NCBI GenBank assembly: GCA_937124505.1
Contig: CAKZKV010000265.1
Coordinates: 1 to 8,046 of the forward strand
DNA: 8,046 nt
Direction: 5' to 3'
From: an uncultured Alphaproteobacteria bacterium
GTDB taxonomy: Bacteria; Pseudomonadota; Alphaproteobacteria; Micavibrionales; Micavibrionaceae
In this document: positions 1 to 5,360 of the stretch, piece after piece
How the letters are laid out: each line of letters opens with the position of its first letter
Position numbering within the stretch: the stretch's first letter is position 1
The notes under the pieces: generated by a model
Told to the model about the DNA's origin: nothing
What the model saw: the letters and a program-made list of their open reading frames with translations, nothing else
The model's database searches: none
Position numbers and translations under genes: made by a program

Positions 1-10
1 TCTCCTTTTT
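1..10 (-). promoter_or_regulatory. ribosome binding site of a minus-strand gene lying left of the window
   Basis: Read on the minus strand, the window ends in AAAAAGGAGA, a strong Shine-Dalgarno-like sequence. It resembles the AAAGGAGA that precedes the PRC-barrel gene. The start codon itself would fall just outside the window, so the gene cannot be identified. The 71 bases between it and the PRC-barrel stop codon form its leader. Confidence 0.4.
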
Positions 11-21
11 AAAAGTTGTCA

Positions 22-70
22 TGTTAGCAATAAGAGAGTCTGCATCAATATCGTCAGCTAACACAGACTC
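22..70. repeat. two crossed inverted repeats in the leader of the left-edge gene
   Basis: TGTTAGC at 22-28 is complementary to GCTAACA at 57-63, and GAGTCTG at 36-42 is complementary to CAGACTC at 64-70. The pairs cross rather than nest, so a transcript could form either one of two 7-bp stems or an H-type pseudoknot, but not a simple nested hairpin. GAGTCTG and GCTAACA recur in the same order at 979-985 and 1005-1011, in the leader of the PRC-barrel gene. The function is unknown; a shared regulatory element or a duplicated leader is possible. Confidence 0.35.
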
Positions 71-81
71 GCTTTTTATAG

Positions 82-963
82 TTAGTTCACAGCCGCATTT
101 TTGAAATTTTCAAACTGCTGTACTTGGGCCGCCGTCAATTTAAAATCAAGCTGGCGATCATCACTTTTCGGGTTTGGAGCAAGATGCAAAGCACTATAAT
201 CCAATGCGGCCTGGTTTTCTCCAATACCCAGGACACCACCGAACCCGACAATCAATCGGTCAGCCTCGCCGTTCCGGAAAGAAATATTGTCAACTTCCGC
301 TATTTCTTCCCCCTTCGGATTCACGAGTTGTGTATCCAGTAATTGTGCGACACTGTAACCATTACTCGGGATGACTTTCACAGTGTCACTGTAATCACCG
401 CGATCATATGAGAACGAAGCTGCTCTACTGAGCATATCCTCAGTCAGCGGGACAATTACATCCCCTTCTGCATTACGGTCAGTAATCATGTTATAATCAA
501 ATGCTGCCATTTTTCCCAACCCGGTCCAGTCGCCGTCTACCAAAACGACCATCATGGCATCACCATTACGGCCAATAATGATATCTTCAATTTTAGCAAC
601 ACGCTCACCAGATTGGTTATATACAGGTTGACCAATCATGCCGGCCGCCGTCATACGCTGGTCGATCATCACTCTGGATACATCGGAATCCATGCTGCTT
701 GTATCTGTCTCATTCACAAGCTCTGCTTTAATATCCTGATAAGTTTCCCGGGTTGTTTCCGAAACGTTTTCTGCAGCATGGGAGACGGTATCTTTGGTTT
801 TTTCCCAAACCTTCTTGGCATCTTTCGTAATATCTCCATTGGAGTGTGCCTGAGTTTCAGCATGGCCTGATTTTTCTGTGGAGCCATTATATGTTTCAGC
901 TAAAGCAGGCATAGCAGCCATAATTGCCAAAGCTGAAATACCTGGTAAAAATCTTCTCGTCAT
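82..963 (-). CDS. exported PRC-barrel domain protein (two PRC-barrel units)
   Basis: Predicted periplasmic or membrane-associated protein of 293 aa. The second of two nearby ATGs (963) is preferred because GGAG lies 7 nt before it but only 1 nt before the ATG at 969. The N-terminus TRRFLPG followed by a hydrophobic stretch and PALA/ET is a typical Sec signal peptide with cleavage near residue 22. Residues about 45-85 form a charged amphipathic stretch (KKVWEKTKDTVSHAAENV) that resembles LEA/apolipoprotein-like helices. Two PRC-barrel units follow. The first is at about 108-185, with IGQPVYNQSGERVAKIEDI. The second is at about 203-285, with LLDTQLVNPKGEEIAEVDNI. PRC-barrels are small beta domains found in photosynthetic reaction-centre subunit H, RimM and many alphaproteobacterial stress proteins. 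No catalytic residues are expected and the binding partner is unknown. The gene probably belongs to the general stress regulon, judging from the promoter at 1008-1032. Confidence 0.85.
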   Translation of the reverse strand: MTRRFLPGISALAIMAAMPALAETYNGSTEKSGHAETQAHSNGDITKDAKKVWEKTKDTVSHAAENVSETTRETYQDIKAELVNETDTSSMDSDVSRVMIDQRMTAAGMIGQPVYNQSGERVAKIEDIIIGRNGDAMMVVLVDGDWTGLGKMAAFDYNMITDRNAEGDVIVPLTEDMLSRAASFSYDRGDYSDTVKVIPSNGYSVAQLLDTQLVNPKGEEIAEVDNISFRNGEADRLIVGFGGVLGIGENQAALDYSALHLAPNPKSDDRQLDFKLTAAQVQQFENFKNAAVN

Positions 964-1007
964 AATCATTCTCCTTTCGAGTCTGTTTGTTATGAAGTTA
1001 TGTTGCT

Positions 1008-1032
1008 AACAAAGAACAAGGAAGATAGTTCC
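1008..1032 (-). promoter_or_regulatory. EcfG (general stress response) type promoter of the PRC-barrel gene
   Basis: The minus strand reads GGAAC (1032-1028), 17 bases, then GTT (1010-1008). This matches the alphaproteobacterial EcfG sigma consensus GGAAC-N16/17-(c)GTT. Transcription would begin near position 1000, giving a leader of about 35 nt that ends in AAAGGAGA before the start codon. A chance match within the 100 bases upstream of a particular start is unlikely (well under 1%), but the motif is short. Confidence 0.6.
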
Positions 1033-1088
1033 TGAAAAAACATTTGGCGGCTGTAAAGCTATAGTCATTCCAGACAATAAATGGACGT

Positions 1089-1481
1089 GTGATGCATGTT
1101 CATGAGGTAACCGCCGGACGGTTATGTATCTTGGGTCTAATCCTACAAAGGCCCAACAGGCACGTAGACAAACAACTTCAGGAAAAGGTTGACACGCTTA
1201 CCGAGGAAAAGGAAACCTTTAAAAAACTCCATGAAGACGCTATGGCTATCATCAAAAATCAGTCTTCAGAACTGAAATTGCTTCCCGATCTATCCAAAAA
1301 AGGGGAAGAGCAAGCCGAAAAACAAAACGAGCTTATGGCGGCCATTAAAGATCTCCAAGATAATCAAAGCCGGATTGCGGCCAAACTGGAACCCAAGCCC
1401 AAGAAAAAATGGTTTCCTTGGGGGTCTTCAAACGATGCGGCAGAAAAGCCCGCTATCCCGACAAAGGCCAAAGAAGCCTGA
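1089..1481 (+). CDS. coiled-coil protein, probably 5'-truncated remnant
   Basis: Open frame of 130 codons starting GTG-ATG at 1089/1092, with no Shine-Dalgarno sequence upstream. From about residue 27 to 100 it is a convincing charged coiled coil (KQLQEKVDTLTEEKETFKKL). It ends in a basic segment (KPKKKWFPWG) and an Ala/Lys-rich tail. The first 26 residues look non-native (Cys, Arg and hydrophobic codons), and they cross the 19-bp repeat at 1133-1151. There is no other in-frame start before Met52. The simplest reading is that a longer gene lost its 5' end at the repeat and the frame stayed open by chance. I do not recognise the family; mobilisation or plasmid DNA-binding proteins can have such tails, but nothing here proves that. 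Expression is doubtful. Confidence 0.45.
   Translation: MMHVHEVTAGRLCILGLILQRPNRHVDKQLQEKVDTLTEEKETFKKLHEDAMAIIKNQSSELKLLPDLSKKGEEQAEKQNELMAAIKDLQDNQSRIAAKLEPKPKKKWFPWGSSNDAAEKPAIPTKAKEA
1133..1151 (+). repeat. 19-bp inverted repeat, left copy
   Basis: GGGTCTAATCCTACAAAGG at 1133-1151 is repeated exactly, in inverted orientation, at 2981-2999. The match stops at both flanks, so it is a sharp 19-bp repeat. It sits at the point where the coiled-coil ORF starts to look like real protein. Confidence 0.75.
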
Positions 1482-1513
1482 AAACCATGTTACGGACAGA
1501 TTGATAATTCAAT

Positions 1514-1541
1514 TTGCAATTTGTCCAATCTCTACTATACT
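1514..1541 (+). promoter_or_regulatory. sigma-70 type promoter giving a leaderless ATPase mRNA
   Basis: TTGCAA (1514-1519), a 16-base spacer and TATACT (1536-1541) form a fair -35/-10 pair. The expected start of transcription is 7-8 nt after the -10 box, essentially at the ATG at 1549. No Shine-Dalgarno sequence lies before that ATG (CTCCTACCC), which fits a leaderless mRNA. Confidence 0.5.
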
Positions 1542-1548
1542 CCTACCC

Positions 1549-2724
1549 ATGACTTTTATTCCGAGAACAGCGCAAAAAACACTAGAAAAGCTGGCCGGCC
1601 AGTTTCCGGCTCTGGTTATCACAGGACCGCGCCAATCCGGGAAAACGGAAATCACGAAGAAAGTCTTCCCGAATAAACCCTATGTGAGCCTTGAGGATAT
1701 TGATACACGTAACTTTGCGAAAGATGATCCGCGCGGCTTTCTTAACCAATATAAAGATGGCGCTATTTTTGATGAAGTGCAAAGAGCCCCTGATCTGTTT
1801 TCGTATCTTCAGGGTTTTATAGATGAGAACAAGAAAGCCGGCCGGTACATCCTGACTGGCTCACAGCAATTTGGGTTAATGTCTGGTGTAACGCAAAGTC
1901 TTGCTGGTCGGGTGGCCAAACTATCTCTCTTGCCCTTTTCATACGAAGAACTCCAAAAGGAGGGCAGGGCACCTTCCACAGTGGAAGAATTGCTATACAA
2001 GGGTCTGTACCCGCCTATCTACGACCATGATTACACACCCGATATCTGGCTCAACAATTATACTGATACCTATATTGAGCGCGACGTACGCCAGCTTGTC
2101 AATGTTCGTGACCTCAGCAATTTTCAGCGATTTCTGGCCATGTGCGCCGCTCGCACCGGACAGATTGTGAATTTATCCTCTCTGGCCAATGATTGCGGCA
2201 TTACGCACAGCACAGCCAAAGCCTGGATTTCGGTTTTGGAAGCCAATTATATTGTTCACCTGTTACAGCCCCATCACAAAAACTTCAATAAACGGCTTAT
2301 CAAATCGCCGAAGCTTTATTTTTATGATGCCGGGCTCGCCACAAGACTTTTGGGAATCGAAAACGCGGAGCAGCTTAAAACGCATTCCATGCGCGGGGCG
2401 CTCTTTGAAACCTGGGCCATATCCGAGCTTCTAAAATACCGTTTCAATCAGGGCAAGCGTTCAAACCTCTATTTCTGGCGTGATAAGACAGGGAACGAGA
2501 TTGATGTTCTCATAGATCAGGGTGAGAAGCTCTTTCCTATTGAAATCAAATCCGGCGAAACTGTCACAAAAGATTATTTCAAAAATCTTGAACGCTACAT
2601 GGATTTTGCCGGTGACGAAGCGACACATTCCGCATTGATTTATGCAGGAACAAAAGAACAAAAGCGACAAAACACCAATGTTATTAGCTGGAAAAACATC
2701 AAAAAAACAGGAGAAGAGGATTGA
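1549..2724 (+). CDS. AAA_14 / DUF4143 ATP-binding protein
   Basis: Predicted cytoplasmic ATPase of 391 aa, the usual length for the family. The frame is open further upstream, but the ATG at 1549 gives the typical N-terminus (FIPRTAQKTL) and follows a good -10 box. Walker A is GPRQSGKT (26-33) and Walker B is AIFDEVQ (72-78). A sensor-like ILTGSQQF lies at 101-108, followed by SLAGR (117-121) and PFSYEEL. The middle region carries a winged-helix-like segment (LANDCGITHSTAKAWISVLE). The C-terminal DUF4143 part has a PD-(D/E)xK-like pattern: FETW, then NEIDVLI, then PIEIKSG. Families of this kind are common in genomic islands and have no settled function; roles as defence or mobile-element accessories have been suggested. 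Its TGA stop overlaps the next ATG (TGATG), so it heads a small operon running into a broken DUF262 gene. Confidence 0.9.
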   Translation: MTFIPRTAQKTLEKLAGQFPALVITGPRQSGKTEITKKVFPNKPYVSLEDIDTRNFAKDDPRGFLNQYKDGAIFDEVQRAPDLFSYLQGFIDENKKAGRYILTGSQQFGLMSGVTQSLAGRVAKLSLLPFSYEELQKEGRAPSTVEELLYKGLYPPIYDHDYTPDIWLNNYTDTYIERDVRQLVNVRDLSNFQRFLAMCAARTGQIVNLSSLANDCGITHSTAKAWISVLEANYIVHLLQPHHKNFNKRLIKSPKLYFYDAGLATRLLGIENAEQLKTHSMRGALFETWAISELLKYRFNQGKRSNLYFWRDKTGNEIDVLIDQGEKLFPIEIKSGETVTKDYFKNLERYMDFAGDEATHSALIYAGTKEQKRQNTNVISWKNIKKTGEED

Positions 2725-2774
2725 TGAAAATGTCTCTCTTTCAAGGTGTATTTAGACAGGAAAAAATATTATGA
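2724..2774 (+). CDS. 16-codon coupled mini-ORF
   Basis: Encodes MKMSLFQGVFRQEKIL. The ATG overlaps the ATPase stop (TGATG). It has a good Shine-Dalgarno region (AGGAGAAGAGG) inside the ATPase end. Its TGA overlaps the DUF262 start (ATGA). The double overlap suggests translational coupling. It may be a leader peptide or simply the trace of an earlier gene. Too short for any family assignment. Confidence 0.3.
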   Translation: MKMSLFQGVFRQEKIL

Positions 2775-2890
2775 GCAATTTGCAACCAAAACCGGATTCA
2801 AAACGCTATGCCGACCTGATTTCTGACATTCAGAAGGGGATCATCAAAATTCCGAAATTTCAGCGGGATTTTGCCATTGAAGCGGTTTGA
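2771..2890 (+). pseudogene. DUF262 (GmrSD/ParB-like nuclease family) N-terminal fragment
   Basis: Thirty-nine codons from ATG 2771 to TGA 2888-2890. Residues 11-34 (KRYADLISDIQKGIIKIPKF, then QRDF) are the hallmark start of DUF262 proteins. In that family this stretch precedes a tryptophan-containing loop and several hundred further residues with ParB/Srx-like nucleotide chemistry, as in the GmrS half of type IV restriction enzymes. After QRDF the sequence departs from the family (AIEAV) and stops, so the catalytic region is missing. The 3' part appears to have been removed by a rearrangement between here and the repeat at 2981-2999. The ATPase upstream would have been its operon partner. Confidence 0.75.
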
Positions 2891-2980
2891 TTGAATTTCC
2901 GGCGTTTTTTTGTCTCCCGTGTCATAGCGCAGAACCGACAATCTTTGGCATAATAAATTAACTCTGCGGAAAAAACGGTA
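2891..2980. other. A+T-rich junction segment, no gene seen
   Basis: Follows the broken DUF262 frame and leads into the right copy of the 19-bp repeat. It contains a run of seven T (about 2905-2911) without a preceding GC stem, so it is not a convincing terminator. No recognisable coding or structural element was found. Confidence 0.4.
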
Positions 2981-2999
2981 CCTTTGTAGGATTAGACCC
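2981..2999 (-). repeat. 19-bp inverted repeat, right copy
   Basis: Exact reverse complement of 1133-1151. Together the two copies bound a segment of about 1.87 kb. The G+C-rich block starts immediately after this copy, so it marks a sharp junction. Confidence 0.75.
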
Positions 3000-3218
3000 G
3001 TGCTGGCCCTGGTCGAGATGTACGGGGCAGGGGTGCGGCACGGATGCCGGTCCCTCTGGGTCGCCTCGCTGGAACGCGTGGCCTGCGATGAGGACATGCG
3101 GCTGGCCTACTTCGATCAGGGCATGGGGCAGGTCATGCGCTTCTTCCGGCGGCATCCGGGATTGTTCCGGATCACGACCGGCTGGGAACATCACAACCTC
3201 CAGAACCCGGCTCTCTAA
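3000..3218 (+). pseudogene. G+C-rich C-terminal fragment of an unrecognised protein
   Basis: Frame of 72 codons from GTG 3000 to TAA 3216-3218. Third positions are overwhelmingly G or C, the signature of genuine coding sequence in a G+C-rich genome; the opposite strand lacks this. It reads LALVEMYGAGVRHGC near the start and FFRRHPGLFRITTGW near the end. There is no Shine-Dalgarno sequence or promoter upstream, and the frame begins exactly where the 19-bp repeat ends. It is therefore probably the 3' end of a longer gene cut at that junction. I do not recognise the family. Confidence 0.45.
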
Positions 3219-3290
3219 CGAGCACCGGGCGTCTGCGGGGGCAGGGGAGAGGGTGCCCTTGGTTATGTCCGTTTGCGGGAACGGCCTCGC
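3219..3290. other. G+C-rich convergent intergenic stretch
   Basis: Lies between the 3' ends of the plus-strand fragment and the minus-strand 140-aa gene. A small hairpin CCGTT/AACGG (3269-3273 and 3280-3284) is present but no T-run follows on either strand, so a terminator is not supported. Confidence 0.3.
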
Positions 3291-3713
3291 TTACATGGCA
3301 AGGACTGGCTGAGGAGGAACGTTGCTTGTCAGCACGGTGCCTAAACTCCTTGCCTGGCCCGCTGCCCATGTTCTGTGATCCTCAGACCGATTTGGCATCA
3401 GTCTTTGATGATCCGGGTTGTCTATAAACTCCGCCACATATGACAAAATTGCCGGATCGACATCGGCTTGCACAAAAGCTGCTTTGATCTGCTCCATGGT
3501 CAGGGGGACCGCGTCCAGGTCTTCTTCGCTTGGACTCGCGTAATTGAAGCCGAATGGTACGTCTATCTGACCCCAGACACCCTCCAAGGCGTCTCGCATT
3601 GTTGATATTTCTTCTGTGAGGTCTGGCTCGCGGTTTCTGTCTATTACGTTTATTGCGTCGTTGAGTAAGCGAGCCGGTTCCATTACTCCATAAAATGCGT
3701 CCTTGAAATTCAT
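3291..3713 (-). CDS. hypothetical protein, 140 aa
   Basis: ATG at 3713 follows AAAGGG with an 8-nt spacing, an acceptable ribosome binding site. The product is acidic and mostly helical ([17 protein letters not shown] near the start, [20 protein letters not shown] in the middle). It has no signal peptide or membrane segment. The last 25 or so residues fall in more G+C-rich DNA, so the C-terminus may have been altered by the junction near 3290. It is transcribed divergently from the parD unit across 3714-3896. No family recognised. Confidence 0.55.
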   Translation of the reverse strand: MNFKDAFYGVMEPARLLNDAINVIDRNREPDLTEEISTMRDALEGVWGQIDVPFGFNYASPSEEDLDAVPLTMEQIKAAFVQADVDPAILSYVAEFIDNPDHQRLMPNRSEDHRTWAAGQARSLGTVLTSNVPPQPVLAM

Positions 3714-3852
3714 CTATTATCCCTTTCTATTTCGTTTTCTTCTCATATAACGACAATTTGTTTAATATGTCAAAGCAGAAAAGAGCTGTCCGTCAAGAGC
3801 AGAATGACGACATCTGCACAAGACAAAACGGGGGTTTTTCTTGCCGGATGTT

Positions 3853-3878
3853 ACCAATATATGGTATTTATTGGTATT
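3853..3878 (+). promoter_or_regulatory. probable parD operator/promoter region
   Basis: ACCAAT (3853-3858) is an inverted match to ATTGGT (3870-3875). TGGTATT occurs twice with a 10-bp period (3862-3868 and 3872-3878), which places both copies on the same face of the helix. Ribbon-helix-helix antitoxins such as ParD usually bind repeats like these in their own promoter. A weak -35 (TTGCCG, 3841-3846) lies just upstream. Confidence 0.4.
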
Positions 3879-3896
3879 CGGAAGGAGGTTTCGCAC

Positions 3897-4148
3897 ATGG
3901 CCAAGAACACCAGCATTTCTCTCGGCGACCACTTTGAGGGGTTCATCGCGCAGCAGATACAGACCGGACGCTACGGCTCCGCCAGTGAGGTTGTTCGCGC
4001 CTCGCTCAGACTGCTCGAGGAACGCGAACAGAAGCTTCATGCGCTCCGTCAGGCCCTCATCGAGGGGGAGGACAGCGGCGGGGACATCCCGCTCGATATG
4101 GCAGACATTCGACGCACCGCCCGCGAAGAAGCGGGGGTAGATGCCTGA
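3897..4148 (+). CDS. parD: ParD-family type II antitoxin
   Basis: Encodes 83 aa from ATG 3897, preceded by AAGGAGG at about 10 nt. The open frame reaches further upstream but that part has no coding character. The N-terminal half ([16 protein letters not shown] then [18 protein letters not shown]) is a classic ribbon-helix-helix DNA-binding fold used for dimerisation and autorepression. The C-terminal acidic tail ([20 protein letters not shown]) is the part that wraps and neutralises the ParE toxin, which poisons DNA gyrase in studied cases. Length is normal. G+C content is visibly higher than in flanking genes, suggesting transfer. It overlaps the parE start by 8 nt (ATGCCTGA). Because parE is broken, this is now an orphan antitoxin that could still repress its own promoter. 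Confidence 0.88.
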   Translation: MAKNTSISLGDHFEGFIAQQIQTGRYGSASEVVRASLRLLEEREQKLHALRQALIEGEDSGGDIPLDMADIRRTAREEAGVDA

Positions 4149-4239
4149 GATCGTCATACGTCCGCGTGCCAGAGACGACCTGATCGGCATCTGTAAGGGG
4201 ACAGCCCTTTCTTTCGCTGTTGTCCTGATATCTGGATAG
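4141..4239 (+). pseudogene. parE: truncated ParE toxin gene
   Basis: Starts at ATG 4141, inside the parD stop region. The first 17 residues ([17 protein letters not shown]) match the start of ParE/RelE-fold toxins, which normally run about 95-105 aa. After that the frame reads CKGTALSFAVV and stops at TAG 4237-4239, with no resemblance to the family. The break near position 4190 removes the core beta sheet and the C-terminal helix, so no toxin activity is expected. The sequence after the break returns to lower G+C content, marking a junction. Confidence 0.75.
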
Positions 4240-4383
4240 CTATCTGGGTTTTTCATTTTGGGGCATGCTTCCACCATGCGCAGGGACCGGGAAGGCGGAG
4301 GATATAAAAAATACTTGCAATATGAAAATAACTCTGTATTAACTTACATATAAATGCGATAAATATTAGAGGAGAACGTTTCC

Positions 4384-4899
4384 ATGCAACCCCGCAGTAT
4401 TAATGCTAGAGATATTCTAAAACCCGCAGTACAAGCAGCTTTCGCCACACAATCAGAGGCTCTTGGACTCAAGCCTCTTGATGTAGAGGGACGGGCATTA
4501 AAACTGGACGGCCTGTTTATGCGAGTTGCTCAGGAATTTGAAATCGCTTCCCTGGATGGCGATAGCACACCTATAGAGACGTTCTTGCAAGAGCGTGCCC
4601 CTGTGATAGGGCATTACTCGAGAAGTAATTTCGTAACGTACTGGGTTAATGGCCAGGGAGAGTATTATGCCGGTGTTGTGACCCCTGATGAAATGGAAGA
4701 GGCGGGTTATCAAGCTGCACCGCATGGCTATGCAGACGATATTTCCAGAGGGTGGCCCTTACCCGCCTATTTTGATATGGGACCCGAGATTATCGATCCA
4801 AAAACAAGAAGAGAATGGGACAGTATATTATTGCAATCCAAAAACGAGGACGGAGACATCGATTGGTATGAAAATGTATGTCCTTGCCCGGCTGCGTAA
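4384..4899 (+). CDS. hypothetical protein, 171 aa
   Basis: ATG 4384 has GAGGAG about 9 nt upstream. A possible promoter (TTGCAA 4315-4320, 16 bases, TATTAA 4337-4342) lies before it. The protein is soluble and acidic, with an N-terminal helical part (LKPAVQAAFATQSEALGL) and an aromatic-rich second half (NFVTYWVNGQGEYYAGVV, later SRGWPLPAYFDMGP). It ends in WYENVCPCPAA, with two close cysteines. No signal peptide, membrane segment or known domain is visible. Codon usage resembles the A+T-richer background rather than the islands on either side, so it may be resident. Function unknown. Confidence 0.65.
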   Translation: MQPRSINARDILKPAVQAAFATQSEALGLKPLDVEGRALKLDGLFMRVAQEFEIASLDGDSTPIETFLQERAPVIGHYSRSNFVTYWVNGQGEYYAGVVTPDEMEEAGYQAAPHGYADDISRGWPLPAYFDMGPEIIDPKTRREWDSILLQSKNEDGDIDWYENVCPCPAA

Positions 4900-5147
4900 G
4901 AGTTTTCTTAAACGTTAGTTTGCCGCGTGGCTTAGGCTCCCATTGACCGATCAGTTGCAGCTGAGTGCGAAATCCTACCTTAAAGGACCGTTGCTTCCGG
5001 GCGTTCGGACGGGCAGGGGCGCGACCTCCGACATCAGCCCTTTGCGGAAAATTAGATTCCTCTCCGGACGGGTTGGTTTTGCCCCTGTGTTTTCGGGGAC
5101 TTGCGGGGGCGTAACAGGCGGCATTTTAGGGTGTAGTCTATTTTTCC
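4900..5147. other. noncoding G+C-rich stretch upstream of the resolvase remnant
   Basis: No credible gene is seen. The open frame at 4943-5185 has no ribosome binding site and runs antisense-like through simple G-rich sequence. A resolvase site (res) would be expected upstream of an intact recombinase, and 5085-5145 is the place for it, but I cannot define three dyad subsites. AATCCTAC followed by AAAGG (4971-4978 and 4982-4986) is an imperfect echo of the 19-bp repeat, with a 3-base insertion. Confidence 0.35.
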
Positions 5148-5330
5148 ATGAGTGTCGGTGTTTACATCCGGGTGTCCTCCCGTAGCCAGAAAAGCGACAG
5201 CCAGCACGCTGAAATCCGGCGCTGGCTCGAGGCGCACGGCTACAAGCCCGAGGCCGTCCAGTGGTTCGAGGATGTCGAAACCGGGGACACACTCGAGCGC
5301 ACCGTCCGCAACTACCTCAAGAGCGCGTAA
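5148..5330 (+). pseudogene. serine recombinase (resolvase) with internal deletion
   Basis: Sixty codons. Residues 1-51 match the N-terminus of a serine resolvase: VGVYIRVSSRSQKSDSQ contains the nucleophile Ser in the YxRVS motif, and WFEDVETGDTLER is the conserved loop ending in Arg. Normally about 130-150 more residues follow, with the remaining catalytic arginines, the long E helix and a C-terminal helix-turn-helix. Here the frame jumps directly to RTVRNYLKSA and stops. RTVxxYL is typical of the last helix of the HTH that ends these recombinases. The gene therefore looks like an in-frame internal deletion joining the two ends; that is my inference. It cannot recombine DNA. The start has no Shine-Dalgarno sequence. 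G+C content is high relative to neighbours. Confidence 0.7.
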
Positions 5331-5360
5331 CTCTCCCGGCGGTATAGGGCGGCAGGTCTC

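Noticed and set aside
1133..1151. 19-bp repeat as the 3' end of a tRNA gene (attachment site)
   Set aside because: GGTCTAATCC only loosely resembles a T-arm and no acceptor, D or anticodon arm is present upstream.
2891..2999. End of an insertion sequence
   Set aside because: No transposase reading frame and no target duplication could be recognised; only the 19-bp repeat is firm.
2798..3194. Overlapping minus-strand frames across the DUF262 remnant and the G+C-rich fragment
   Set aside because: The DUF262 match and the strong G/C third-position bias both lie on the plus strand. The minus frames have no ribosome binding site.
3762..4277. 171-codon open frame on the minus strand across parD
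   Set aside because: It is antisense to a clear ParD gene with a good ribosome binding site; the frame is open because of ParD codon structure.
4943..5292. Open frames on both strands upstream of the resolvase remnant
   Set aside because: No start signals, low-complexity Gly/Pro/Arg content and overlap with the recognisable resolvase.
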